A DNA stretch of 64,000 nucleotides from Flaccisagitta enflata (Eukaryota > Chaetognatha > Sagittoidea > Aphragmophora): the NCBI GenBank assembly GCA_965153355.1, contig OZ231126.1, positions 90,148,001 to 90,212,000 of the forward strand, written 5' to 3'. A model generated the notes under the pieces. That model was not told the DNA's origin and did no database searches. It saw only the letters and a list, made by a program, of their open reading frames with translations. Positions 12,369 through 25,085 of the stretch are shown piece after piece. A program made the translations under genes and the position numbers. Numbering within the stretch: position 1 is the stretch's first letter; each line of letters opens with the position of its first letter.

Positions 12369-12619
12369 TTGTTCTTTTTTTTAATTCGTTCTTTCCTTTT
12401 TTATTTCTTATTGTTCCCTCCCTCCCCGAGAGCGTTTGTTTCATTCTCTCGTCGTTCTTTCCATCTTTTCTTTTTCTTCTCCATGTCCTTCTCTTTTTTT
12501 CTCTCATCCTCTTCTATTGACGGCTGATGACCCAATAACGGCGCCCCCGACCAAAGTCCTCATGCGTAACATTAACTTTTTTACTCAGCCGATCACGGGT
12601 TTTTTTCACATATTCGTTC

Positions 12620-12937
12620 TTTCTTCTTCTCTTTTTCTATCTGCTTCTTCTTCTGCTGCTGCTTCTTCTCCTTCTTCTTTTTCTTCTTTTTCTTCTTTTT
12701 CTTCTTTTTCTTCTTTTTCTTTTTCTTTTTCCTTTTCTTCTTGTTCTTGTTCTTGTTCTTGTTCTTGTTCTTGTTCTTCTCCTTCTTCTTTTTCTTTTTC
12801 TTTTTCTACTTCTTCTTGTTCTTCTTCTTGTTCTTCTTCTTGTTCTTCTTCTACTCGTTCTTTTTCTTTTTCTTTTTTTTTTTTCTTTTTCTTTTTCTTC
12901 TTTTTCTTCTTTTTCTTCTTTTTCTTCTTTTGGGCAT
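12620..12937. repeat. TTC/TTTTTC pyrimidine mosaic
   Basis: Interleaved TTC, TTTTTC and TTCTTG units. It abuts the C cassette at 12938. Confidence 0.9.
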
Positions 12938-13343
12938 GGAAAGGGGTCGATGACCGCTGGCAGCGGGAGAAGGGAGTCGATGGCTATCCTTTGGACATAG
13001 AAGTTCTCCTCCATATGTACCGCCCTCCCCAGCCTCCAGGCCCATATCTCAGCCTGGGGCCCATATCCAGCCTCAGGCCCAAATCCCAGTCTTGAGGCCC
13101 AAATCCTCATACTGCATCCAACCCAAGGCCCAGATTCTACTCTCTGGTTTGGGCCTCAAGACTGGATTTGGCCTGGAGGCTGGGATATGGGCCCAGGCTG
13201 AGATATGGGCCTGGAGGCTGGGAGTGCGGACATGAAGGCTCCCGTATGTGGCATAGGTCATCGACGCCGGCCCTGTCCTCAACTTCAACCAGCACTCTTA
13301 AGCAGGGCACGGGTGTGACCATCTAACATTTTACGACTATTTC
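12938..13343 (-). mobile_element. C cassette, inverted arrays, degenerate left repeat
   Basis: The right part carries GCATAGGTCATCGACGCCGG, the GGGCACGGGTGTGACCATCT block and a terminal ACGACTATT. The core has 20-bp AGGCCCAAATCCCAGTCTTG units that reverse near 13135 to TGGGATATGGGCCTGGAGGC. The left inverted repeat is diverged (GGTCGATGACCGCTGG). Both sides meet TTC-type microsatellite. Confidence 0.75.
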
Positions 13344-13900
13344 TTCTTCTTCTTCTTCTTCTTCTTCTTCTTCTTCTTTTTCTTTTTTCTTTTTCTTTTT
13401 CTTTTCTTTTTCTTTTCTTCTTCTTCTTCTCCTTCTTCCTCTTCTTCCTCCTCTTCTTCTGGTTCTCATTCTTCTTATTCTTCTTCTTCTTCTTCTTCTT
13501 CTCCTTCTCCTTCTTCTTCTTTTTCTTTTTCTTTTTCTTCTTCTTCTTCTTCTTCTTCTTCTTCTTCTTCTTCTTCTTCTTCTTCTTCTTCTTCTTCTTT
13601 TTCTTTTTCTTTTTCTTTTTCATCTTCTTCTTCTTCTTCTTCTTCTTCTTCTTCTTCTTCTATTCCTCCTTGTTCTTCTTTTTCTTCTTTTTCTTTTTCT
13701 TTTTCTTTTTCTTTTTCTTTTTCTTTTTCTTTTTCTTTTTCTTCTTCTTCTTCTTCTTCTTCTTCTTCTTCATTTTCTGCTTCTACCTCTGTTTCTTCTT
13801 CTGCCTCTTCTTCTGTTTCCTCTTCTTTCTCTTCTGCCTCTTCTTATTCTTCTTCCTCTCCTTCTTTGCCTCCCTTTCTTTCCTCTCCTTCTCTTTTTTT
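13338..13900. repeat. TTC/TTTTTC pyrimidine mosaic
   Basis: About 560 bp of TTC and TTTTTC repeats with CTG and CCT interruptions. The poly-Lys and poly-Phe frames are artefacts of this tract. Confidence 0.92.
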
Positions 13901-14433
13901 TACGTAGGGATGGAAAATGAGGAGGGAAAAAGATTGAGAACTGTCTGAAAGGAATCTGTATTTGAAAAGACAAAGAGAGAGGAAGCGAGCCCCTAAAAAA
14001 AAACCCGTTACTCGTTTTAGTACATGAGAATGGAGACGCGCGGTGCACTGATCCGATACAAGCGTTGATGATGTTTGGAGTCGTTTAAAGAAAGACAGAA
14101 AGAAGAAAAAGAAAGAATGATAGAATATCTCTTTCATCTAAAGCCGTGTTAATGAAAAAGGATATGGCGGCGATTTTTGTTTGTTTCTCGTGTAATCGAC
14201 GATGCGCTAAATCCGGGTTTTGTATTTCCGATGCAAAATTGGTTTTGTGGGAAGGGCGAAAATGCAGAGCCAAAGGTTTTTTTTTTTTTTTTTTTTGGCC
14301 CTTGTATTAAGAGTTTTTGAATTTTTTTTTCTTGACCGACAGAAATCCACAGACTTCAATAGGGCTACTTTTCTATGACACAAACGGAGGCGGATTAACC
14401 ATGGGCAGCTTACGGACCATCTTCTAACTTGTA
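13901..14433. other. Unique stretch with poly-T, no gene seen
   Basis: A T-run lies near 14277-14297. No supported exon or RNA was seen. Confidence 0.35.
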
Positions 14434-14523
14434 TGAAAGTAGGACAACCCTATCTTACCAAAGGATGAGAGCCTTTGGAGCTCTCAGTGGTGTTTAATCC
14501 GGACCCATCACAACTATCCTTAG
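14434..14523 (-). repeat. Dispersed repeat H, copy 3
   Basis: On the minus strand it reads GGATAGTTGTGATGGGTCCG, then GATTAAACACCACTGAGAGC, then CTCTCATCCTTT. It matches the copy at 38718. Confidence 0.7.
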
Positions 14524-14879
14524 CATTCAATAACATTTAAGACCATCTTAGCATTATCATGAAATTATTCAAAAAAACAATCCCATCAATAGAAAAAATA
14601 ATGATTTTCTCCTGTTTGCTACAAGTGCCGGTGACAAGAAAGAGTACACTTTCATCCCGCTATTTGTTACTCTACATATCTTCTTTCAATTGAAGGTAGA
14701 AAGTGCTATTTGTTAATCTACATATCTTCTTTCCTGACAAATTGACTACCTAATGCAGAGCGATGGGGAACACTGTTACCATTCGTTAAAAGTGTATCGA
14801 GAAAAAGATGCTGAATCAGTGTCAGTAAAAGCGCTATTCCAAAAAGATCCACATCTCGCAAGTGCGCCCTTTGTCTTCT

Positions 14880-15107
14880 CTTCCTCATTCGCTTCATTTA
14901 CTCACCTTCATTTCATTCATCTTCCTCATTCGCTTCATTTTACTCACCTTCATTTCATTAATCTTCCTCATTCAATTTCATCTACTCGCCTTCATTTCAT
15001 TCATCTTCATTTACTCACCTTCATTTCATTCAACTTCCTCATTCACCTTCAATTACTCACCTTCAATTCGTTTGTCTTCTTCATTCACCTTCATTACATT
15101 CATCATC
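14880..15107. repeat. Degenerate TTCATT/CTCACC minisatellite
   Basis: Units such as CACCTTCATTTCATTCATCT recur about every 30-36 bp. They grade into the more regular array that follows. Confidence 0.65.
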
Positions 15108-15655
15108 TTCATTCCCCTTCATTCCATTCATCTCCACTGTTCATCCTTGTGTCATCTTTGTTCATCTCCCTCATCCGCCTCCATTCCATTCATCTCCACC
15201 ATTCATCCTTGTGTCATCTTCGTTCATCTCCTTCACCTTCATGACATTCATCTCCCTCATCCGCCTCCATTCCATTCATCACCACCATTCATCCTTGTGT
15301 CATCCTCGTTCATCTCCTTCACCTTCATGACATTCATCTCCCTCATCCGCCTCCATTCCATTCATCTCCACCATTCATCCTTGTGTCATCCTCGTTCATC
15401 TCCTTCACCTTCATGACATTCATCTCCCTCATCCGCCTCCATTCCATTCATCTCCACCATTCATCCTTGTGTCATCTTCGTTCATCTTCTTCACCTTCAT
15501 CACATTCATCTTCCTCATCTGCCTCCATTCCATTCATCTCCACCGTTCATCCTCGTGTCATCTTCGTTCATCTCCTTCACCTTCATCTTCCTCATCTGCC
15601 TCCATTCCATTCATCTCCACCGTTCATCCTTGTGTCATCTTCGTTCATCTCCTTC
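15108..15655. repeat. 86-bp minisatellite
   Basis: CCATTCCATTCATCTCCACC recurs at 15181, 15267, 15353, 15439 and 15525, exactly 86 bp apart, then at 15602 after a 9-bp deletion. Because 86 is not a multiple of three and the pyrimidine-rich strand lacks stops, Ser/His/Ile-rich frames stay open across it. They are not genes. Confidence 0.85.
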
Positions 15656-15885
15656 CTTTGTCGCTTTTGCCAAGACTCTCAGCACTTTCATGCGGCGGAT
15701 TCAGTGCCATTTCTTTATCCATGCGATATTTTGAAGCGTGTTTGTTTTGGTCAGCTCCGATTTGTCCATGCATGCAATGTACAACAATCTCTGGCCAGCT
15801 TTGACCATCTTCTTTCTTTTTGTGTTTGTGTTTTTCTGTTACCTTTTCATCTGTTTACTTATTTGTACTCTTTTTGCTTAAGTAC

Positions 15886-16215
<330 letters not shown>

Positions 16216-16280
16216 TCTTTTCCTTCCTAACATCATCGATTCTAACGTTATATCCTCCTGCTATCTATTCGATTGAGTCG

Positions 16281-16449
<169 letters not shown>

Positions 16450-16516
16450 ATACATAAACTCAGATGGAAAACTGAGATAAATGTAGGCTATGACACACTT
16501 TGCTCTCATTTCTCAG

Positions 16517-16533
16517 TCAGTGCAACTCGAAAG
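16517..16533 (+). other. Possible 17-nt microexon between consensus splice sites
   Basis: An excellent acceptor-like stretch (TTTGCTCTCATTTCTCAG ending 16516) is followed only 17 nt later by an excellent donor (AAG then GTAAGTC from 16534). The long CT tract upstream could have created the acceptor by chance. No neighbouring exon can be identified, so this is only a flag. Confidence 0.15.
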
Positions 16534-16584
16534 GTAAGTCTGATGTAGGTAAGGATTTTTTTTTTTTTCCTTTATTTTTCATCA

Positions 16585-16612
16585 TTTCCTTTCCTTTCCT
16601 TTCCTTTCCTGC
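16585..16612. repeat. (TTTCC)n short tract
   Basis: Five copies of a TTTCC pentanucleotide, the same motif as the longer tract at 55980-56118. Confidence 0.85.
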
Positions 16613-16749
16613 AGACGCTTTTTTATATTACAAGCGCGGAGGTTGATGCAAAATGAGGCTGATCATTTATTTCATGTAAATGAATATTGATTTGCGCGCT
16701 GTGCGAGGAGGCTGACCGATCAACCGACAGAACGATCGACTGACGTAAT

Positions 16750-17277
16750 GTGTAATAGATTTGCATGGACCCTGCCTTAGTATGTTGTGGTTGAAGTTGA
16801 GGGGGTAGCAGGACAGCGGCCCCGAAGCGGTCGATTTTCTATGTTTTCTTACAGGGAAATTTTCTCCTCCTCCTCCTTCTCCTCCTTCTCCTCCTCCTCC
16901 TTCTCCTCCTCCGTTCCTCCCTCCCCCACCTCCAGGCCCTATCTCAGCCTCGAAGCCCATATCCCAGCCTTGAGGCCCAAATCCCAGTCTTGAGGCCCAA
17001 ATCCCTTGAGGCGGGAATTCGGGCCTCAAAGATAGGATTTTGGCTGTAAGATGGGATTTGGGCCTTGAGGTTGGGATTTGGACCTCAAGGCTGGGATATG
17101 GGCTTCGAGGCTGAGATATGGGCCCGAAGGTGGGGGAGGGGGAGGAGGGGGAGAAAATTCCCCTGTGTGAAAGCATAGGTCATCGACCCCTTTGGGGCTG
17201 CTGCCCAAAAGACCAACCGACGACCGACCGACCGACCGACATAGCAGGGTGTAGAGTCGCGTAGCACGCGACTAAGA
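16750..17277 (+). mobile_element. C cassette joined to a family A tail
   Basis: The order is a left block with GACAGCGGCCCCGAAGCGGT; a CTCCTT-type tract; 20-bp AGGCCCAAATCCCAGTCTTG units (about 16930-17010) reversing into TTGGGATTTGGGCCTTGAGG units (17030-17130); a GGAGGGGG tract; and the right inverted repeat GTCATCGACCCCTTTGGGGC ending TGCTGCCC. CCAACCGACGACCGACCGAC and the A tail GTAGAGTCGCGTAGCACGCG then ACTAA follow without a gap. The A head is missing, so this is a truncated composite. Confidence 0.8.
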
Positions 17278-17535
17278 ACGAAGACGAAGGAGAAATAGAT
17301 CTGTTGCTTCGACATCAAAAAAAGTCGAGGGAGAAAATGGCTAGCAAATGAATCCAGACTTGCAATCAAGACATAATAATATCTGAAAGATGAAGCAGAG
17401 TTGATGGGAATTATATAACTGACAGAAGTAAAAAGAAGAGGAAATCAAATAAGAAAGATTCTGATGCCAAAAAGTACAAAAAGAGAGAAGGTGAAGGGCG
17501 GGGGATGGAAAGCAGACGGTAACTTGCTCGAAAGA

Positions 17536-17539
17536 GTGA

Positions 17540-17626
<87 letters not shown>

Positions 17627-17811
17627 CAATAAGGCAAGTGCAAGCAAGCAAGCAAGCAAGAAAGAAAGAAAAGAAAAAGAAAGAAAGAAAGAAAGAAAGA
17701 AGAAGAAAGAAATAAAGAAGAAGAAGATGAAGAAAGAGAAGAAAGAAAGAAAGGAAGAAAGGAAGAAGAAAGAAAGAAAGAAGAAAGAAGAAGAAGAAGA
17801 AGAAAAGAAAA

Positions 17812-17872
<61 letters not shown>

Positions 17873-17876
17873 AATG
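17536..17876. repeat. (GAAA)n region with GCAA and GAA interruptions
   Basis: Three GAAA blocks (17536-17625, about 17660-17715, 17815-17876) separated by (GCAA)n and GAA-rich sequence. Confidence 0.92.
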
Positions 17877-17989
17877 GTTGCACGAGCTTCAAAACGGCAA
17901 AAAAATCAATCATCCAAGCAGCCTTCCATTTTTGTCACCCGTTTTAACCTCGGCGCTGACCCGAGAATCTTCGATATTTCTCGCGCTCT

Positions 17990-18400
17990 CCGTCTCTGTA
18001 TGTATCTCTGTCTCTGTCCTTGCCCCTGTATGTATCTCTGTCTCTGTCCTTGCCCTTGTATGTATCTCTGTCTCTATCTGATGTCTATGCTTTTGTCTCT
18101 GTCTCTGTCTCTCAACTAGCCAGTGTCTATATCTGTCCCTCTGTCCCTGTCACTGTATGCATCTCTGCCTCTGTTTGCATCACTGTCCCTGCCTCTCGTC
18201 TCTCTCTCTGTATATCTGAGTCTGTCTCTGTCTCTAAATCTCTATCTATATATATAGTATCTATATTCCCACTCTATGTCTTTGCCTTCGTCTTTCCATG
18301 TTTACTGTTTTCTTCTGTCTCTGGTTCTGTCTCTAACTCAATTTCTGGATCGTTATCTCTGTCCCTGCCTCTCTGGCCCTTTATTCTTTACCTTTTTCTT
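17990..18400. repeat. TCTGTCTC pyrimidine mosaic
   Basis: Degenerate TCTGTCTC and TGTATGTATCTC words. Ser/Leu/Val-rich frames across it are repeat translations. Confidence 0.75.
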
Positions 18401-18509
18401 TTTTTTTTTATTCTTCTTCTTTTTCTTTCTTCTTCTTTTTTTTTTCTTCTTCTTTTCTTTTTTTTACGCAGGTTTCCTGCCTGCACCTACCAACACGACT
18501 GTGGATGTT

Positions 18510-18698
<189 letters not shown>

Positions 18699-18914
18699 CT
18701 TCCATCTGTCACCCAATCACACCTTCATTTGATTTGTCTCAAGATCGTCATACGAATGTGTGAGCAGTCATTTAAGTGTCAAGCTAATTGCTTCAACGCC
18801 CTTTTAGTAAACAAACTAACCTTCTTAAGTATTTCAGTGTTCTTTTTTTCCAAAAAAAGTCAAGGCCAACACCTGCGCCTCACGGATTAAGAACATACAG
18901 AAGAAAATCATTCT

Positions 18915-19070
18915 AACGAACACGCTTCTTACGAAATTCCGCCTCTTACGAATATCTTTGAAATTCCCATCATTCCTTCTTTAGTTTCTCTGTTAAAAAA
19001 ATCGCCTAAAACGAACTGTGACTAACGAAAAATCGCCTGTTACAAAGCTTTCCCGTGAAAATGGTATTTC
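18915..19070. mobile_element. Decayed Tigger-like MITE interior
   Basis: Repeated AACGAAATTCCGCCTNTTACGAA-like phrases (CTTACGAAATTCCGCCTCTT, CGCCTAAAACGAACTGTGAC) are typical of subterminal regions of Tigger/pogo-like nonautonomous elements. The ends are not defined. Confidence 0.35.
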
Positions 19071-19127
19071 TGAGTGACTTGTAACGAATGTTGTCATGAA
19101 GAGAGTAAGAAAGGGAAAAAAGAGAGA

Positions 19128-19151
19128 AAGGAAGAAAGAAAGAAAGAAAAA

Positions 19152-19210
<59 letters not shown>

Positions 19211-19341
19211 TCGCGGACGGTTAGGCAGGAGCAGTAATGCGAAAATCGCTCGAAATTCAAAAATGTGACGGACGGACGGACCTACCGACGGACCTACCGA
19301 CCGACACGGCAAGGTGTAGAGTCGCGTGTCCGCGACTAAAA
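19128..19341 (+). mobile_element. Family A element with head replaced by (GAAA)n
   Basis: (GAAA)n at 19128-19208 joins A exactly at TCGCGGACGGTTAGGCAGGA. The GGCCGGATACACGGC head is absent. The GGACGGACC-type core and the tail hairpin (GTCGCGTGTCCGCGAC then TAAAA) are intact. Confidence 0.8.
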
Positions 19342-19408
19342 AGAATGAAAGGATGAAAAGAAATAAATAAAAAGCAAGTGATCCTTGCGAGAAGGACGAA
19401 GAGGGAGT

Positions 19409-19540
<132 letters not shown>

Positions 19541-19731
19541 TATGCTATTTTACTTTTATGTTGTCGTTCTAAATTAACAAAACAATTCTGATGGATGTGT
19601 ATGTTCCTATAATACTAGCAATTGTTTCTCTATTGCTACTGTGAAATTCGCCTATACAACGAAAAAATATCAGGTTCCCTTGGGCTTCGTTATAAAGGTT
19701 TTTAACTGTACATTCAATGAAAGAATGACAG

Positions 19732-19859
19732 AATGAATGAATGAATGAATGAATGAATGAATGAATGAATGAATGAATGAATGAATGAATGAATGAATGA
19801 ATGAATGAATGAATGAATGAATGAATGAATGAATGAATGAATGAATGAATGAATGAATG
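19732..19859. repeat. (GAAT)n tetranucleotide, about 31 units
   Basis: Perfect GAAT repeats. The Ile/His/Ser/Phe frame on the minus strand is an artefact. Confidence 0.95.
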
Positions 19860-20019
19860 GAAATGATGGCAAGAAAAAATTTTCCCGGATGTCACTCGTT
19901 TGGCTGCCCTAGTTTTGCCTTACTGCGGATGTAATTGGCGCAGCAATGCTCTCGAGTTTTCTTCGCGTGACCCGTATGTCGTGGTTGACCTCGTTATTTG
20001 ACGGCCTCAACGTCGTATT

Positions 20020-20160
20020 CGTCGTCGTTTTTTGGTCATTGTCGTCATCGTCGTTGATTTACTCTCCCTATATTTCCTTCTTTTTCGTCTTTGTCAATTT
20101 CGTCGTCGTTATCGTCGTCGTTGTCATTTTCGTCGTCGTCGTCCTCATCCTGGGCGTTGT
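20020..20160. repeat. Degenerate TCG/GTC trinucleotide tract
   Basis: GTCGTC and TTCGTCGTC words recur at low purity, so it is an old trinucleotide expansion. Confidence 0.6.
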
Positions 20161-20261
20161 CTCCCCTTCACGATCTCTGACCCCGGTGACCTCTTTCTTT
20201 AGCATCAGCTTTTACTGTCTTTGTCTCTCTCCATTTCTTCCTGTAATCATCGATATGTCTG

Positions 20262-20425
20262 TTTTAGTTGCGGACACGCGACTCTACACGTTGCTGTATC
20301 GGTCTGTCCGTCCGTCCGTCCGTCCGTCCATCCGTCAGTAACATTCCTGAATTGCGAGCATTTCTTTTGCATTACTGCCCATGCCAAACCTTCCACGGCT
20401 GTACTGCCGCGTATCCGGCCTTGTT
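20262..20425 (-). mobile_element. Family A element, short form
   Basis: TTTTAGTTGCGGACACGCGA then CTCTACACG, a GTCC core, then GCATTACTGCCCATGCC and GTATCCGGCCTTGTT. It is complete and 164 bp long. Confidence 0.85.
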
Positions 20426-20527
20426 CTGTGTCACCTTGTATTTACTGCTTTTGGTTTCTCTCTGTATCATGTGGCTGTCAGTCTGTCTGTCAGGCGGGTT
20501 GACTGTCAATCTGTCTGTCTGCGCCTG

Positions 20528-21250
<723 letters not shown>

Positions 21251-21959
21251 GTTATCACTAGAGATGCAGAAGCGGTAGATTTTTGGACCGCTTCCGCTTC
21301 CGATTCCAAAAGGCTTATTCGAGAATTGACAGCTTCCGCTTCTGCTTCCGCTTCCACCATTTCAAAAAGCATAGCTTCCGCTTCTGCTTCTGCTTCCGCT
21401 TCCACTATTTTAGAAGGCATAGCTTCCGCTTCCGCTTCTGCTTCCTCTTCCGCTTCTGCTTCTGCTTCTGCTTCCACATTGTTGAATATTTCATCACAAT
21501 ATTCATTTAAGTTATACAAAAAGTTTTTTCACATAAAAAAAAGAGGAGATCAATGAGGAAGTATAAAAGATAATAAAAAATATATCAATAACATAGATAT
21601 CAATATAATTTTTTGGCTGTCATTAGTTAATGCAATGAGTTTATTTTGTCTTTATTTATGAAAAAATCTTTTATTTTATACCCTTTAACTAATCTTTAAA
21701 ATCATTTTTTCTTGAATTTATAAATTCATTTATGACATCACTGGATTATTTACTTACTTTTGTTTTTCAAATATTATGATATCAGGTTTTAAGGTGTATG
21801 AGTCTTGCTCCTTCCCAACTAACCAACTTTTCCTGAAGAAGATGATTTTTTTTCAAGAAGTTCATTGTTCACTCAGAATTAATCCTAGGCCAAAAGAATC
21901 ATGTGACTTACACAGGTGTATTCATAAGAAAAAAAAGGGGTTAGTTAGAGAGAGAATTA

Positions 21960-22060
21960 GTAAATGAATGAAAGAGAGAAAGAAAAAGAGAGAGAAAGAA
22001 AAAGAGAGAGACAGACTGACAGACAGAAAAAGACAGATAGACAGACAGACAGAAAAACCC
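21960..22060. repeat. AGAGAAAG/AGACAG purine-rich tract
   Basis: GAGAGAAAGAAAAAGAGAG words pass into (AGAC)n inside the hAT-type element. Confidence 0.7.
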
Positions 22061-22113
22061 AAAAAAGGGATAGAAGGATATAAGATAGACAAACAGAGAC
22101 AAAGAGATGATAG

Positions 22114-22345
22114 AACAAGGCCAACGCGTTACAAGTTGCGTGCGGTCTTGAAAACTAAAAGACTAAAAGACCTAAAGACCAAAAGAGAAAACAACTAAAA
22201 GCAGGAGAAGTAATGCAAAAAAATACCCAAAATGCCAAAAAAAGCTAATGGAGACCAACCGACCGACGGACAGATCGACCAACCGACCGACCGACCGACC
22301 AACCAACAAAGCGGTTCATAGAGTTGCGTAGCACTCGTCTAAAAA
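22114..22345 (+). mobile_element. Diverged family A element nested in the hAT-type element
   Basis: The head is decayed (AACAAGGCCAACGCGTTACA). It is followed by AGCAGGAGAAGTAATGCA, a (GACC)n core and the tail GAGTTGCGTAGCACTCGTCT then AAAA. The hAT-type element must predate this insertion. Confidence 0.7.
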
Positions 22346-22846
22346 CATACAAAAGCAATGAGAAAAAAACCTGAGATCTAAGACAAAACCAATATAATAA
22401 CACTAAGAGAAGAAAGAAACAATAAAAGATGAAAAAATTATAGTAAATTAGTACCATTGAAACTGACATAATTACTGTCAAAATGGTGTCAAGATCTAAA
22501 ATGGAAGCGGAAGCGCTTGATTATGTCTTTTCACTTCCGCTTCTGCTTCCATTAGGCATCAAAAAAACTTTTCGCTTCCGCTTCCACTTCCACTTGATTT
22601 TAGAATAGCGCTTCTCCTTTTATTCCACTTCCTCTCCATGCTCAAACTATCGCTTCCATCCGCTTCCGCTTCCGCTTCCGCCTCTGCATCTCTAGTTATT
22701 ACACTAAATATGCGTTACTCTACTATACTGTATGTCAATGATTTTATATTGCGTACAATGTAAATGTTGATTTATTGTCTTTCTTGGCAAGCGCAATCAC
22801 TCGATTGTTACAAACGCAATTATGTGATTGTTTCAGTAAGATTGTA

Positions 22847-23202
22847 CAGTAGATGTCGTCTAGACTTGGAAATACGGGGAATTCATTAAAGGAAGACAGA
22901 TAAACTTAAGAGACTGATATTTGGAATATTAACTAATAAAAGGATGCTCTGTTGCCCATGGGTGTTGGTTGCTATGGAAACTCATTTCCATGTATTTATG
23001 CTAACAATGTTATCTTAAAAAAATTTCTCAAAATATCGATACCTAAGCGTGAATACATGGAAATGTGTTTCCATGGCAACCAACACCCATAGGCAATAAA
23101 GCATCCTTTTATTAGTCTATATTCTAAATATTAATCTTTTAAGTATATTTATTTTCCTGTAATGAATTTCCCCGTATTTCCAAGTCTAGACGACATCTAC
23201 TG
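22847..23202. mobile_element. Foldback MITE, 356 bp, TA-flanked
   Basis: CAGTAGATGTCGTCTAGACT at the left end is exactly inverted at the right (AGTCTAGACGACATCTACTG). The arms run about 150 bp each and include GTTGCCCATGGGTGTTGGTT versus AACCAACACCCATAGGCAAT. TA dinucleotides occur at 22845-22846 and 23203-23204. Almost the whole element is hairpin, so it fits a Tc1/mariner-type MITE. Confidence 0.85.
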
Positions 23203-23407
23203 TATTTGTAAATGCATTGCACACTATGGTAAATTGGACACTTATCACTAAGTATGATTTGCGTTACTACGCACTAGCAGAAGTAACACTTCTTGAATAA
23301 ATTGATTGCATGTAAAGTGCAGTGTTCCAAAAGTAAATTGTGTTTTCTCTTCAGTGCCATTCTTATTCTCATTACCATTCTTATTCTCATTCTTATTCAT
23401 CCATTCA

Positions 23408-23592
23408 ATCTCATTTATTCATTCATTCATTCATTCATTCATTCATTCATTCATTCATTCATTCATTCATTTATTCATTAATTCATCACTTCATTCATTC
23501 ATTCAATCATTCATTCATTCATTCATTCATTCATTCATTCAATCATTCATTCATTCATTAATTCATTTATTCATTCATTCATTCATTCACTC
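23408..23592. repeat. (CATT)n tetranucleotide
   Basis: TTCATTCATTCATT with scattered AATCATT and TTTATT variants. Confidence 0.93.
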
Positions 23593-23697
23593 AATATAGT
23601 GACTACGAGTTGTAAGGAGGAGGAGTAGGAGGAGGAGGAAAAGGAGGAAGAGCAAAAGGGGAAGTGGAGGAATGGACCCATATATATTCATTCTTTT

Positions 23698-24118
<421 letters not shown>

Positions 24119-24144
24119 TTTTCCTTTTTCATTTCTTTTTCGGA

Positions 24145-24332
24145 AAAGGGGCTTTACGCGTGCTGCACGCTCTACACCCGCTTTGTTGGTCTGTCCGTCC
24201 GTTGGTCCTTCTATCCGTCATGACTTTTTTGGGTTTTGGGATTTTTGGCTTCACTGTCTTAAATGATCTGATTTGACTCATTTGTGCCACTGCCCACCCA
24301 CAACTGGGGGTAGCTGTGCATCCGGCCTTGTT
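24145..24332 (-). mobile_element. Family A element, diverged
   Basis: GCGTGCTGCACGCTCTACAC then CCGCTTTGTTGGTCTGTCCG, TGCCACTGCCCACCC, and TGCATCCGGCCTTGTT. The tail hairpin stem is altered but its symmetry is retained. Confidence 0.75.
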
Positions 24333-24404
24333 CTTTCTTTCTTTCCTTCTTTCTCTCTTTGTTCTTTTTACTTTCTTCCTTCCATACTTTCTATCTTCAT
24401 TTCT

Positions 24405-24573
24405 TTTTAGTCGCGGACAAGCGACGCTATAAGAGACTTTGTCCATCCGTCCGTCGGTCCGTTGGTCCGTTGGTCTGTTGGTCCGTAGTGATCGAGTTTA
24501 AAGTGTGAAAACACGCATTTCCGCCCCGCCCACCCGTCCGCGACTGGTATTGGCCGTGTATCCGGCCTTGTTC
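24405..24573 (-). mobile_element. Family A element, short form
   Basis: TTTTTAGTCGCGGACAAGCG, then a GTCCGTCGGTCC core, CCCGCCCACCCGTCCGCGAC and GTGTATCCGGCCTTGTT. It lies 72 bp from the previous copy in the same orientation. Confidence 0.85.
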
Positions 24574-25085
24574 TTCATTTGCTCCCCTCCGCTTTACATC
24601 CGTTTGTACCTGTATCCAATCTTTCCTTCATCATCATGTTTACTGCCATTCCTCCTTTCCTTTTAGCATATTTGTCTTTGATAGAATAGATATCAATTGA
24701 CTAATGCATTTATGTCTCTATGTTATCCTCACTGCCTAATGGATAACTCAATTTCCAGTCCCAATTCATTTCTTATATCAAGATGCAGTTGGATTCCGCT
24801 AACATGTCAATGTGTTTCTCTCAAGGTTTATTGCGTGACACTGCACATCGCATCACACTTGTTTTATGACCCATCGTATACTCTGCATGTACAGTTGAGC
24901 TTCACAAGAGCGCATTTCAAGGGACAAAATCATGCCTTATAATGTAGCTGCTTTATTACCAATATAGAAATAACTACAATATCTCTCATGTAATAGTAAG
25001 TTGTTTGCCTTATAGGAAGGCATGCCTTATTAGCGGGTGCGCTCAAGCGGTGTTTTTTTGATAATCTAGAAATATTACCCTCTTC
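24574..25085. other. Unique stretch, no gene seen
   Basis: CAGTTGAGCTTCACAAGAGC near 24893 and GGTGCGCTCAAGCGGTG near 25038 hint at a decayed Tigger-like MITE, but the inverted match is weak. No supported exon. Confidence 0.3.

Larger units (their letters stand above)
21259..22694. mobile_element. Nonautonomous hAT-type element with GCTTCC subterminal repeats
   Basis: Terminal inverted repeats TAGAGATGCAGAAGCGG (from 21259) and CCGCCTCTGCATCTCTA (to 22694) match at 16 of 17 positions. Flanking octamers GTTATCAC (21251-21258) and GTTATTAC (22695-22702) match at 7 of 8, as expected for an 8-bp hAT target duplication. The TAGAG start fits the hAT end consensus. Both subterminal regions are dense in GCTTCCGCTTCC hexamers (21285-21475 and 22500-22690), likely ancestral transposase-binding repeats. 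No transposase is present. The 1436-bp length includes a nested A element. Confidence 0.8.
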
